Positions 1 through 7,486 of a stretch of 32,930 bases of DNA are shown here, in pieces; the stretch's first letter is position 1; the number at the start of each line of letters is the position of its first letter. This DNA is from Peptostreptococcus anaerobius VPI 4330 = DSM 2949 (GTDB lineage: Bacteria; Bacillota; Clostridia; Peptostreptococcales; Peptostreptococcaceae), in contig NZ_KB906627.1 in assembly GCF_000381525.1 (NCBI RefSeq), positions 1-32,930 on the forward strand, read 5' to 3'. The translations under genes and the position numbers were made by a program. The notes below the pieces were generated by a model, which had not been told where the DNA came from, ran no database searches, and was given only the letters and a program-made list of their open reading frames with translations.

Positions 1-638
1 CCCTCTAATCTTACACCACCATTTTGGTTGACTGAATTTCTGCCACCAAATGTGTATTTTACTGTTTTATCAGTTTTATATGGAAGTGATCCATTTACTA
101 ACATTAGTCCCATGTTATGTTTTTTAAGCAAACCTGAAGCTGATAGGGCATCTGGATAATTTCTACCATCTGCTACACCTACGTTTTTGAAACCAGCTAT
201 TCTTAGTGTTTCTGCGTTAGTAGTATATCTATCTCTACCCTGTACTCTTTGTATGTTGTGTGTAATCTTATCTATTTCAGTTTCTACATGTACTCCTAGT
301 GCATTTTTTCCACCTACTATATACACCTTGTTTGGACTTATTGCCTTAAGGTCATCTGCAAATCTTGTAGTATTGTCTACTAGTAGAAGTTTAGCTTGAA
401 ATTTACTTGCTAAGTTAAACGCACTTAGAGAATCTGCAAAGTTATAAGCGTTTGCTATAACAACGATATTAGAGTTTACATACTTTGATGATTCAATAGA
501 AGTTTTAACTCTATCTCTTCCTGCAATCTTTACTACATTAATAGTATCTGCATTTACATTAGTTGCACCAATGGCAGATACAGCCATCATAACAGATAGT
601 GTAGTGAATAGTGATTTTTTTAGTTTTTTCAATTTCAT
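1..638 (-). CDS. Cell wall-binding repeat 2 (CWB2) surface protein, 5' part
   Basis: Reading leftwards from an ATG at 636-638, the frame stays open to the window edge (about 212 codons), so the 3' part is missing. The N-terminus is a signal peptide: a lysine-rich start (MKLKKLKK), a hydrophobic stretch and a likely cleavage after NVNA. The rest matches CWB2 (PF04122) repeats: AGRDRVKTS, a NAYNFADSLSA segment, VYIVGGKNALG, then a second repeat starting with RVQGRDRYTT and continuing through YPDALSASG. CWB2 modules anchor proteins non-covalently to the clostridial cell wall by binding a secondary cell-wall polymer; the functional domain, if any, lies outside the window. An AAAGGAAAG ribosome-binding site precedes the ATG. 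Family assignment is firm; the specific function is unknown. Confidence 0.9.
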   Translation of the reverse strand, partial: MKLKKLKKSLFTTLSVMMAVSAIGATNVNADTINVVKIAGRDRVKTSIESSKYVNSNIVVIANAYNFADSLSAFNLASKFQAKLLLVDNTTRFADDLKAISPNKVYIVGGKNALGVHVETEIDKITHNIQRVQGRDRYTTNAETLRIAGFKNVGVADGRNYPDALSASGLLKKHNMGLMLVNGSLPYKTDKTVKYTFGGRNSVNQNGGVRLE

Positions 639-702
639 AATATACTTTCCTTTCTTTTTCATAAATACAGAACGATTAACTGCAATCTTTTTCTATAACT
701 TT

Positions 703-731
703 ATTACAGCATAAATTTTAATAAATATCAA
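703..731 (-). promoter_or_regulatory. Sigma-A-type promoter for the CWB2 gene
   Basis: On the minus strand TTGATA (-35, plus-strand 726-731) and TGTAAT (-10, 703-708) are separated by exactly 17 bases, with a TG one base before the -10. Transcription would start near 695, giving a 5' leader of roughly 55-60 bases. Confidence 0.65.
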
Positions 732-762
732 TAGCTAATATTAATATTTTTAACTTTTCTGT

Positions 763-791
763 AAAAAAGAACCTATTAACATAGATTCTTT
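763..791 (-). terminator. Intrinsic terminator-like hairpin after the topB fragment
   Basis: AAAGAA-C-CTAT / ATAG-A-TTCTTT pair around a TAAC loop with one internal mismatch. On the minus strand the stem is followed by six Us (plus-strand A run 763-768). It lies about 45 bases beyond the stop of the topoisomerase fragment. Confidence 0.5.
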
Positions 792-836
792 AAAGCTTAT
801 TTTTTGATATCAGTAGATAGTCTGATAATGTGATTA

Positions 837-1219
837 TTACTTAAACTTAAATATAACTTTCTTTTTAGTAGTATTATATACTGAGGATGCATAAAATCTC
901 CCTTTTTCTCCCACAAAATCATTATATGGTCCTAGCTTTTTTGTCTTACACAACTCAGATAAATCCTCTGCTCCAAATTCTTTACCACTTTTGGGATCGT
1001 AAGCATTTTTATTAATGTATATGTGAGCAGAAAATGTAGAGCCATCATTTATTTTAAATCCCTCAATTAAATCTATTTCCTCATTATTCATAAGTTTTAA
1101 TATATTACTCTCACCTATATCTACACCACATATTTTGTTGGCAACTCTAAAGCCACATTTACATATGTATATATTTTCACCCTTTTTAACTATTGAGCCA
1201 CACATAGGACATGGTTTGT
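837..1219 (-). pseudogene. DNA topoisomerase III C-terminal fragment (truncated)
   Basis: The frame encodes a C-terminal zinc ribbon and topoisomerase C-terminal repeat (Topo_C_Rpt type). It has a CPMCG knuckle just before the first ATG (1205), a second cysteine pair in YICKCGFRVA, then the repeat core KICGVDIG, a glutamate/leucine-rich helix, EGFKINDG and TFSAHIYI. The segment after that resembles a second, degenerate repeat. The Toprim and catalytic domains are absent: the frame runs into the ISL3 remnant near 1210-1220. The CPMCG motif lying upstream of the only ATG shows that the apparent start is internal to a once longer gene. I infer a remnant of a topB-like gene from a mobile element, cut off by an IS-associated deletion. 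Confidence 0.65.
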
Positions 1220-1860
1220 ATAAAGCGCGGTTGTGTTAATGAGAACAATAGCATTATAAAAAATGATAGTCACAAATTTAAGGTCCAAATTAACAAGATA
1301 AATGGTTTTCCATGTAGACTTTATATCAAAAAACAAAGATTTTTTTGCAAAGACTGTAATTCTAGCTTTATTGCTAAGGCTAGTCTCACTAAAAAAAGTT
1401 GCTTTATTTCACATTTTGTAAAAGAATCCGTTGTAGAAAATCTATTAAAATTTAGATCTATTAAGGATATAGCATAGGTATAAGAATCAGTTGATCTCGT
1501 ATTTTGAGTCCTATCCTCTTTGGGTCAGAGATAAGGTTAAGATTGTGTCTACAGATATGTACATGCCATATATTGATACGGCAAAAAACATATTCAAAAA
1601 TGCAAAGATAGTTGTGGATAAATTCCATATCGTGCAGCTTATTAAAAATAATTTAAACTCAATAAGAGTTGAGTTAATTAAGAGAAAAACTACCAGTCAA
1701 AGAGACTATAAGATTTTAAAGCGATACTGGAAACTCTTACTTAAAAAGGAGTGGGATTTAAATTCTACTAAATTCAATCGTTTTATCCGTTCCAAAGAGT
1801 TTACATGCCCTTATGATATTGTAAGGTACATACTTTCTTTAGATGAAGATATGCAGAGCC
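1211..1860 (+). pseudogene. ISL3-family transposase remnant
   Basis: There are two pieces in different frames. The first (1211-1477) is the N-terminal zinc-finger part: GCVNENNSIIKND, then FPCRLYIKKQRFFCKDC. The second (from about 1491 to 1860) is part of the DDE catalytic domain: VKIVSTDMYMPYID, NAKIVVDKFHIVQL, followed by the arginine/lysine-rich helices typical of ISL3. The first CxxC knuckle is damaged (CIKRGC), roughly 100 residues between the pieces are missing (helix-turn-helix and first catalytic Asp region), and the C-terminus ends after YILSLDED where a dppB-like fragment begins. ISL3 transposases are normally around 400-430 residues, so this copy is dead. No terminal inverted repeats were recognised. 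Confidence 0.8.
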
Positions 1861-1870
1861 TGTTATGGCA

Positions 1871-2060
1871 GTTATTTCGAGGAGGTTTTTAAATACCTTG
1901 ATACTGATGATGGGGCCTTTGGTTTTTAGCCTAGTATTTGGTTGTACATATGGGAGACATGATAAGACACCTTGTTCTTCCAAGTTTGGTGTTGACACAT
2001 TTACAGGCGACTGCATTTGTAAGATATACAAGGTCTTCAATGATCGAGGTCTTGTCCTAG
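1871..2060 (+). pseudogene. dppB/oppB-type ABC permease fossil
   Basis: Two in-line pieces of a binding-protein-dependent transport permease (BPD_transp_1) remain. From 1871, RRFLNTLILMMGPLVFSLVFG resembles the first conserved membrane segment of DppB/NikB. In another frame, from 1944, HMGDMIRHLVLPSLVL then FVRYTRSSMIEVLS match the hallmark HLxLPxLxL and RxxRSSMLEVL motifs. About 80-100 residues between them are gone, and the second piece runs into TAG (2058-2060). It follows the ISL3 remnant directly and is followed by a dppC piece, so the order of the lost operon is preserved. Confidence 0.7.
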
Positions 2061-2205
2061 GCTTGTTGGCAGGTTATATAGGTGGCATGGTAGACTGCTA
2101 ATAATGAGGATAATAGATATCCTTATGTGTTTTCCATTTTTTATAGTGGCTATAGCCATAGCAGCTCTAATAGGTCCATCTCTTACAAACCTTGTTGTAC
2201 AGTAG
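2051..2205 (+). pseudogene. dppC/oppC-type ABC permease fossil
   Basis: From 2051 the frame reads VLGLLAGYIGGMVD, the conserved LGLLAGYxGGxxD of DppC. After a frameshift it continues as LIMRIIDILMCFPFF, IVAIAIAALIGPSLTNLVV and then a stop (2203-2205), matching the MRxxDxLxxFPxLLLAI and GPxLxN motifs. The N-terminal domain and the EAA-loop region are missing. It overlaps the end of the dppB piece, showing that a deletion joined the two genes. Confidence 0.75.
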
Positions 2206-2239
2206 GACATCAAATAGGAGAGGTCTAAGTATACATACT

Positions 2240-2394
2240 GATATGACTAGGCCTCAGATAAAAGAAAATGTAATTGAACTTTTAGATCAGATGAAGTTGG
2301 AAGACCCTCAAAGGGTTTATAAGTTATATCCCACGATAAAAGATTAGTAGATATGTTCTGCCACAGAGTAATAAATATGACTGTTGATAAATAA
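2240..2394 (+). pseudogene. dppD/oppD-type ABC ATPase fossil
   Basis: Codons from 2240 read DMTRPQIKENVIELLDQMKL, then EDPQRVYKLYP. This is the helical segment that in DppD/OppD sits just before the YPHxLSGGQ signature. The reading frame is broken at the YPH point. A shifted frame continues HDKRLVDMFCHRVINM to TAA (2392-2394), resembling the region after the H-loop (SHDLxLVxxxCDRVxVM). Walker A, the signature and Walker B are absent. This is the third collapsed gene of the same lost operon. No gene is seen in the following roughly 140 bases. Confidence 0.65.
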
Positions 2395-2536
2395 ATTAAA
2401 ATAATATTATTAAAGTGAATATGAAGAAGTATGCTCAAAATGATATTTATTAAACAAAATTAACACCCTATATAACTTTAATAAATAAAATATTATCAAA
2501 AAAATAGGGCTAAAAATTAAAAAAATAAGAGAGCTC

Positions 2537-2655
2537 CTGAAAAATTTCACATTAAATTCATATATAATTCAAGGATGATTTGAAAGCAAAAAATGATAAA
2601 GGCTTTTCTATACGGTACTGAAAGTGTCTATATGGTTTTCAGCTGGTTATCAAAT
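2537..2655 (+). promoter_or_regulatory. Candidate promoter and structured 5' leader of the AGCS symporter gene
   Basis: A TATAAT (2563-2568) with only a weak upstream -35 (CTGAAA-like near 2537, spacing too long) would start transcription near 2575. Right after it, 2578-2655 can fold as a three-way junction: ATTTGA (2578-2583) with TCAAAT (2650-2655) closes two hairpins, AAGC/GCTT (2584-2587 with 2602-2605) and CTGAAA/TTTCAG (2618-2623 with 2637-2642). It does not match the glycine, purine, THF or c-di-GMP riboswitch consensuses as I know them. The remaining 150 bases to the gene are AT-rich and hold a weak hairpin (CTTAATTT/AAATTAAG). The fold was judged by eye only. Confidence 0.3.
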
Positions 2656-2804
2656 GTATCTCAAAAGGATATATAATAAAGTTCGGCTTAATTTTATAAA
2701 ATACAAACTAAATTCAAATTAAGAATATAAAATATAGATATAGATAATCTGAGTCAAACTTTAAAAAATAAAAACTAATTGGAAGGTTTTCGGGGGGAAA
2801 GGTT

Positions 2805-4205
2805 ATGGACTTTATTTTAGAAATCAACAAATCAATCGGAGAGGTAGTATGGGGCTGGCCTATGCTGATACTACTATTAGGAACAGGCTTACTGCTAAGT
2901 AGCATTACAAGGTTTACTATTATTAGAAAATTTGCCTATATTATAAAGAGTACCTTGTTCAAGATGTTCAAAAAGGATGCAGGTGGAGACGGAGAGGTAT
3001 CGGCATTTCAGGCGGTTTCAACAGCCCTAGCAGCAACTGTAGGTACAGGTAATATAGCAGGTGTATCACTTGCAATAGCAGTAGGTGGACCTGGTGCAGT
3101 ATTTTGGATGTGGCTATCAGCTATACTTGGAATGACAACAAAATTTTCTGAAGTAGCCCTAGCAGTTACATATAGGGTCAAGAATGATGATGGATCTTTT
3201 TCAGGTGGACCTATGTACTATATTCAAAGAGGTCTAGGTCACAAGGGACTTGCCAAGATATTTGCACTATTTGGAGCCTGTGCATCATTTGGTATAGGGT
3301 GTATGACTCAATCAAACTCTATAGCAGAGGCTCTTAATGTTTCATTTGGAGCCAACAAGACTATAGTCGGTGTAGTTCTAATGGTGCTTGCTGGTGTAGT
3401 AATACTTGGGGGTATAAAGAGAATTGGTGCCGTAGCAGAGAAGCTAGTTCCACTTATGGCCCTACTTTATATAGTTGGAGCTCTTGCAATTATATTTATA
3501 AACATAAACCAGGTACCACACGCATTTGGCTTGATATTCGGTTCAGCATTTACAGGTCATTCAGCAGTGGGTGGATTTGCAGGATCAACTCTTAAGATGG
3601 CCATGAGAAACGGTATAGCAAGAGGAGTATTTACAAATGAAGCTGGTCTTGGTAGTGCACCGATAGCTCATGCAGCAGCAACTACGGACCATCCAGTTAG
3701 ACAGGGTATGTGGGGAGTATTTGAAGTATTTATGGATACTATAGTTATCTGTTCAATGACAGCCCTAGTGGTATTGGTATCTGGAGTATGGAACTCTGGG
3801 CTACAGGGAGCAGCCCTTACTACAGCTGCCTTCCAGCAGGGATTTACAGGTGGACAATATATAGTATCAGTTGGGCTTACCCTATTTGCCTTTACTACAA
3901 TATTGGGTTGGTCATACTATGGTGAAAAGTGTACAGAGTACTTACTTGGCAAAAAAGCAGTCATGGCGTACAGGATTTTATATATACCACTAGTATTGGT
4001 TGGATCAATCGGCGGACTACAGACTATATGGGCTATATCAGATACACTAAACGGTCTTATGGCACTGCCAAACTTGATTGCCTTGGTATTGATGTCAAAG
4101 GTAGTCGTTAACCTAGTACAGGACTTCTTTAAGGATCCTGAGAGGATAAGGACATCAGAGGAAGAGTATCTAGTGGCGGTACCAGAAAAGTATCAACCTA
4201 AGTAA
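2805..4205 (+). CDS. AGCS-family sodium:alanine/glycine symporter
   Basis: 466 residues, a normal length for the alanine or glycine:cation symporter family (PF01235). These are inner-membrane carriers that import small neutral amino acids with Na+. Visible hallmarks are VSAFQAVSTALAATVGTGNIAGV, GPGAVFWMW, FSGGPMYYIQRGLG, GIARGVFTNEAGLGSAPIAHA and the alternating hydrophobic helices through to residue 440. The start is supported by a G-rich Shine-Dalgarno segment (GGGGGGAAAGG) just upstream. It stands alone, with a possibly structured leader before it and a strong terminator after it. Substrate (alanine, glycine or glutamine) cannot be settled from sequence. Confidence 0.93.
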   Translation: MDFILEINKSIGEVVWGWPMLILLLGTGLLLSSITRFTIIRKFAYIIKSTLFKMFKKDAGGDGEVSAFQAVSTALAATVGTGNIAGVSLAIAVGGPGAVFWMWLSAILGMTTKFSEVALAVTYRVKNDDGSFSGGPMYYIQRGLGHKGLAKIFALFGACASFGIGCMTQSNSIAEALNVSFGANKTIVGVVLMVLAGVVILGGIKRIGAVAEKLVPLMALLYIVGALAIIFININQVPHAFGLIFGSAFTGHSAVGGFAGSTLKMAMRNGIARGVFTNEAGLGSAPIAHAAATTDHPVRQGMWGVFEVFMDTIVICSMTALVVLVSGVWNSGLQGAALTTAAFQQGFTGGQYIVSVGLTLFAFTTILGWSYYGEKCTEYLLGKKAVMAYRILYIPLVLVGSIGGLQTIWAISDTLNGLMALPNLIALVLMSKVVVNLVQDFFKDPERIRTSEEEYLVAVPEKYQPK

Positions 4206-4277
4206 AGCACACAAGAACAAAAAATACAAAATAACATTAAAACATCCCAAAGTTTACTTTAATGTTAAGGCAATGTT

Positions 4278-4313
4278 AAAAGGCGTATGATAGATAATTC
4301 ATACGCCTTTTTT
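4278..4313 (+). terminator. Intrinsic terminator of the AGCS gene
   Basis: GGCGTATGA (4282-4290) pairs perfectly with TCATACGCC (4299-4307) around an 8-base loop. It is followed by a T tract and preceded by AAAA, so it could work in both directions. A second, weaker inverted repeat, AACATTAAA (4233-4241) with TTTAATGTT (4258-4266), lies between it and the stop codon. Confidence 0.85.
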
Positions 4314-4418
4314 CTTTTACCATATGTACTAAGGCGATTTTCTGTTGAGCTATTTCGTTTTTATAGCTTACCATACCTTCCTGTGCATTTACAGGAATTG
4401 GTGCTAAAGTTGTCAAGC

Positions 4419-4448
4419 AAAAAAAGAGTGAAGACAAAGTCTTCACTC
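4419..4448 (-). terminator. Intrinsic terminator of glmS
   Basis: On the minus strand, ten perfect base pairs GAGTGAAGAC/GTCTTCACTC with a 3-base loop are followed by seven Us (plus-strand A run 4419-4425), directly after the glmS stop. Confidence 0.9.
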
Positions 4449-4459
4449 AAAATTATAAT

Positions 4460-6286
4460 CTATTCAACTGTAACTGATTTAGCAAGGTTTCTTGGCTTGT
4501 CAACATCTAATCCTCTAAGAGTAGATACGTTAAGTGCAAGTAACTGCATTGGAACAACAGCTATTATAGGTGATAGTAGGTCGTCTGAGTCTGGTATATA
4601 AATTACTTCATTAGATACCTTTTCAACTTCCTTGTTGTGGCTCTGAGCGATTGCTACCACATAAGCACCTCTAGCTCTTACTTCTTCCATGTTGGATACC
4701 ATCTTATCGAACATATTTTGCTGAGTAGCTATAGTTATAACAGGTGTACCATCTTCAATAAGGGCTATAGTACCGTGCTTTAATTCTCCTGCTGCGAATG
4801 CTTCTGCGTGTATATAAGATATTTCCTTAAGCTTTAGGGAACCTTCCATAGCTAGTGAGTAGTCGATACCCCTTCCTAGGAAGAAGGCATGTTCTTTTTC
4901 AATCATTCCCTTGGCTACTGTTTCTATCAGCTTGGCATTGTCCAATACTTCCTGGATCTTAGCAGGTATGCCCTTCATTTTTTCTATAGTTTCATGGTAG
5001 AAGTCCTTATCTATCTTGCCCATTTCAAGAGCGAAGTTAAGAGCCATCATATATAGGGCTACTATCTGAGTAGTGTAGGCCTTAGTAGATGCAACTGCTA
5101 TCTCTGGTCCAGCCCATGTGTAGAATACGTCATCTGCCTCTCTTGCTATTGATGAACCTACAACATTTGTAACTGCAAGGATCCTGGCCCCCTTTTTCTT
5201 TGAGTCTCTTAGAACTGCTAGGGTATCTGCTGTTTCACCTGACTGGCTGACAAGGATAACTAGTGAGTGTTCGTCAACGAAGTTATCATTGTATCTAAAT
5301 TCTGATGCTATATCTGTTGTAACAGGAATTCCCATGAATTTCTGCATTGCTGTCTTTCCTAGTACACCTGCATGGTAGGCTGTACCACAAGCAACTATAT
5401 AAATATTCTTTACTGACTCAAGGTATTCCCTGTCCAACTTGATGTCATCTAGGACTATATTGCCATCTTCATTTAGTCTTCTTTCAAGAGTCAACTTGAT
5501 ACCTTCTGGCTGTTCAAAGATTTCCTTTTCCATAAAGCAAGAATATCCACCCTTTTCAGCAGCCTTTGTATCCCAATCTATATGGTTAAGAGTTTTATCA
5601 ACTAAGTTTCTTTCTTCATCATATATCTTAATGTCACCATCTAGTATATGGACAACTTCGCCATTGTCTAGGTAGTAGACGTCTCTTGTGTATTTTAATA
5701 GGGCTGGTATATCTGATGCTATAAAGGCTTCATCTTCACCAACGCCTGCTATAAGTGGGCTATCCTTTCTAACAGCCACTAATTCATTGTTGTGGTCTGC
5801 TGATACAACACCTAGGGCATAGGCACCTCTTAGGTCTCCTATAGTCTTGTATACGGCATCTAAAAGGTTGCCATCATAGTACTTGTCTAATAGGTGGGCT
5901 ATTACCTCTGTATCTGTCTTAGATACAAATACAACACCCTCAGCTTCTAATTGAGATCTTAGTTCTAGGTAGTTTTCTATTATACCATTGTGAACTACTG
6001 CTAGGGTCTTGTCCTTGTTAAAATGAGGGTGGGAGTTTACATCTGAAGGCTCACCATGAGTTGCCCATCTAGTATGTCCTATACCTGCACTTCCTATGAT
6101 GTTGTTTTCCTTTAGACTATCTGCAAGGACTGATAGCCTTCCCTGGAACTTTCTTATTTCAAGCTCATTACCAGTGTTTACAGCAACCCCTGCTGAATCA
6201 TAACCCCTGTATTCAAGCTTAGACAGACCATCGACTATGACGTCTGCCGCATTTTTCTTACCTAAATATCCTACTATTCCACACAT
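4460..6286 (-). CDS. glmS: Glutamine--fructose-6-phosphate aminotransferase (isomerizing)
   Basis: 608 residues, the standard GlmS length. It makes glucosamine-6-phosphate from fructose-6-phosphate and glutamine, the first step to UDP-GlcNAc and peptidoglycan. The N-terminal class II glutamine amidotransferase domain starts with the catalytic Cys2 (MCGIVGYLG) and contains LEYRGYDSAG, HTRWATHG and SHPH. Two SIS sugar-isomerase domains follow: the first has the VACGTAYHAG and VSQSGETADTLA motifs, the second has LGRGIDYSLAMEGSLKLKEISY. The C-terminus ends in the characteristic DKPRNLAKSVTVE. A good AGGAGGAAC ribosome-binding site precedes the ATG, and a glmS ribozyme lies just upstream, so expression should respond to its own product. 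Confidence 0.98.
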   Translation of the reverse strand: MCGIVGYLGKKNAADVIVDGLSKLEYRGYDSAGVAVNTGNELEIRKFQGRLSVLADSLKENNIIGSAGIGHTRWATHGEPSDVNSHPHFNKDKTLAVVHNGIIENYLELRSQLEAEGVVFVSKTDTEVIAHLLDKYYDGNLLDAVYKTIGDLRGAYALGVVSADHNNELVAVRKDSPLIAGVGEDEAFIASDIPALLKYTRDVYYLDNGEVVHILDGDIKIYDEERNLVDKTLNHIDWDTKAAEKGGYSCFMEKEIFEQPEGIKLTLERRLNEDGNIVLDDIKLDREYLESVKNIYIVACGTAYHAGVLGKTAMQKFMGIPVTTDIASEFRYNDNFVDEHSLVILVSQSGETADTLAVLRDSKKKGARILAVTNVVGSSIAREADDVFYTWAGPEIAVASTKAYTTQIVALYMMALNFALEMGKIDKDFYHETIEKMKGIPAKIQEVLDNAKLIETVAKGMIEKEHAFFLGRGIDYSLAMEGSLKLKEISYIHAEAFAAGELKHGTIALIEDGTPVITIATQQNMFDKMVSNMEEVRARGAYVVAIAQSHNKEVEKVSNEVIYIPDSDDLLSPIIAVVPMQLLALNVSTLRGLDVDKPRNLAKSVTVE

Positions 6287-6309
6287 TTTCTGTTCCTCCT
6301 AAAATATAA

Positions 6310-6460
6310 ATAAGAAACAGGCCCCTACTAGTAGACCCTTTGTTACAGGATCACTCCTGCTTTTAAGGTATACCTTTCGATGGTAGGCCACCGCGAAGTA
6401 TCCGCCGAATATCTCGATTTCTTCGTCCTCGTTAACTGAAATATCAGTCTGGCGCTAAGC
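6310..6460 (-). ncRNA. glmS ribozyme-riboswitch
   Basis: On the minus strand the order of conserved elements matches the B. subtilis glmS ribozyme. There is AGCGCCAGACTG at the cleavage site, TTAACGAGGACGAAG, the core ATTCGGCGGATACTTCGCGG, a P3-type hairpin, and the P4 region with GGAGTGATCC followed by AACAAAG. Cleavage is expected between plus-strand positions 6456 and 6455 (5' of GCGCC). Known biology: glucosamine-6-phosphate acts as cofactor for self-cleavage, after which the downstream mRNA is degraded. It sits directly in front of glmS, ending about 20 bases before the start codon. The 3' boundary is approximate. Confidence 0.96.
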
Positions 6461-6878
6461 ATACAAATGTCTTATCAACACATAAATGCATGACAATGCT
6501 TGTGTTAACATTTCAAATACTTTTTAATAATTGATACAAACTACAATTGTAACCTCCGACTCAAATTTGCAAGGAGCAAATTGACACCATGCAGATTGAA
6601 TCAAGACCTATCTTCTTAGGTTGAATGTGGATGAACTTGTATTCATTGTTATTACGACTAATGACCATAAGTTCTTCAACCGTAACACTATTTTACCACA
6701 AAAACTTAAATTTTGCTTATGTATTTTGCAAGTTTGTTAAATAATGTTTTCAATATCACTAGCAAAACGTATTCAAGATGAAGTGTGTCACTGTCATTAG
6801 TGACATTATAACGGTGACTATTGATATTGCAATTTTAGCTCCTCTAAGTTAATAAAAACTATATGACTTATCGACTAT
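6461..6878 (-). other. Long leader/intergenic region upstream of the glmS ribozyme
   Basis: No convincing gene is present. A possible glmS promoter on the minus strand is an extended -10, TGG-TAAAAT (plus-strand ATTTTA 6690-6695), with a poor -35. It would give about 220 bases of RNA ahead of the ribozyme. Within that leader a hairpin TCAA-TTTGC/GCAAATTTGA (6561-6584) and a hairpin AACACA/TGTGTT enclosing GCAT/ATGC (about 6474-6505) can form. Beyond the promoter an inverted repeat TGTCACT/AGTGACA lies near 6786-6805. Two short unstarted frames (one hydrophobic) were seen and not called. Confidence 0.4.
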
Positions 6879-7424
6879 CTACTTTTCATACATAGCGACG
6901 CTATAAGTGTTTGGGTTAAAATATAATGACATGGGCAATACATATATAGAGTCCATACTTAGGTCTATCTTTCTTTTCGAGGCAGATAAATATGAACGAT
7001 ATACTAGCTGTGAGCAATAAAAAGTTTTTGTGGTATCTTTATCTGCGGTTATTTTGTAAGGGGTTCCTACTTTACCACACGCCCAATCCGTAGCGACCTG
7101 TGCCCATGTTTTGTTTGTGTTTTCAAATTTGTTTTCTCCTCCATATACTCTTGAGGCATAACAAGTATTATATCTAGATAACCAATCATATTTATATTTT
7201 CTTACTCCCGATCTTACAGCTTCTACAACCGTAGATCCATCTACCAACATAGCAGCATGTCCGTGTCTTAGACAATGATAACTTTTGTTATCATTGGTAA
7301 TAAGTATATCTCCTTTAGTTAATCTGCTAAAATCTGACGGATTTCCAGCTGATCTAGGTCTTATCTTAGGCTCATTAATTTCCTTTTTCATTAAAATAAT
7401 ACCTATTTTTTCTAATTTACTCAT
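6879..7424 (-). CDS. Permuted papain-like hydrolase (YiiX/YebB, YycO type), possibly 5'-truncated
   Basis: 181 residues with the features of the YiiX/YebB-like NlpC/P60 superfamily: LTKGDILIT, a histidine motif GHAAMLVDGSTVVEAV (likely catalytic His), and a cysteine motif FYCSQLVYRSYL (likely catalytic Cys) following GKVGTPYKI. Members of this permuted papain-like group are amidases or peptidases acting on lipids or cell-wall-like amide bonds; the substrate here is unknown. The ATG at 7424 has no ribosome-binding site. The frame runs 18 further codons upstream, coding for a plausible continuation (NNLPTETQCILKN), to a TAA with no standard start. No signal peptide is seen. I infer loss of the original 5' end. 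Codon use is AT-richer than in the flanking operons. Confidence 0.6.
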   Translation of the reverse strand: MSKLEKIGIILMKKEINEPKIRPRSAGNPSDFSRLTKGDILITNDNKSYHCLRHGHAAMLVDGSTVVEAVRSGVRKYKYDWLSRYNTCYASRVYGGENKFENTNKTWAQVATDWACGKVGTPYKITADKDTTKTFYCSQLVYRSYLSASKRKIDLSMDSIYVLPMSLYFNPNTYSVAMYEK

Positions 7425-7486
7425 ATTTTTTAAAATACATTGTGTTTCGGTAGGTAAATTGTTAAATTCATATAAGAATTAATAAC

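Noticed and set aside
187-399. Plus-strand 70-codon frame at the start of the window.
   Set aside because: Antisense to the CWB2 gene, whose codons and repeats are clearly real.
4320-4418. Minus-strand frame that reads like a signal-peptide end (LTTLAPIPVNAQE) and continues into the AGCS terminator.
   Set aside because: No start with a ribosome-binding site, runs through two terminators, and is too short to assign; possibly a remnant or chance.
6770-6860. Minus-strand hydrophobic frame (KIAISIVTVIMSLM and on to HFILNTFC) behind an AGAGGAG, resembling a small membrane toxin.
   Set aside because: The position after the ribosome-binding site has ATT, not a usual start, and no antisense RNA or repeat typical of type I toxin loci is seen.
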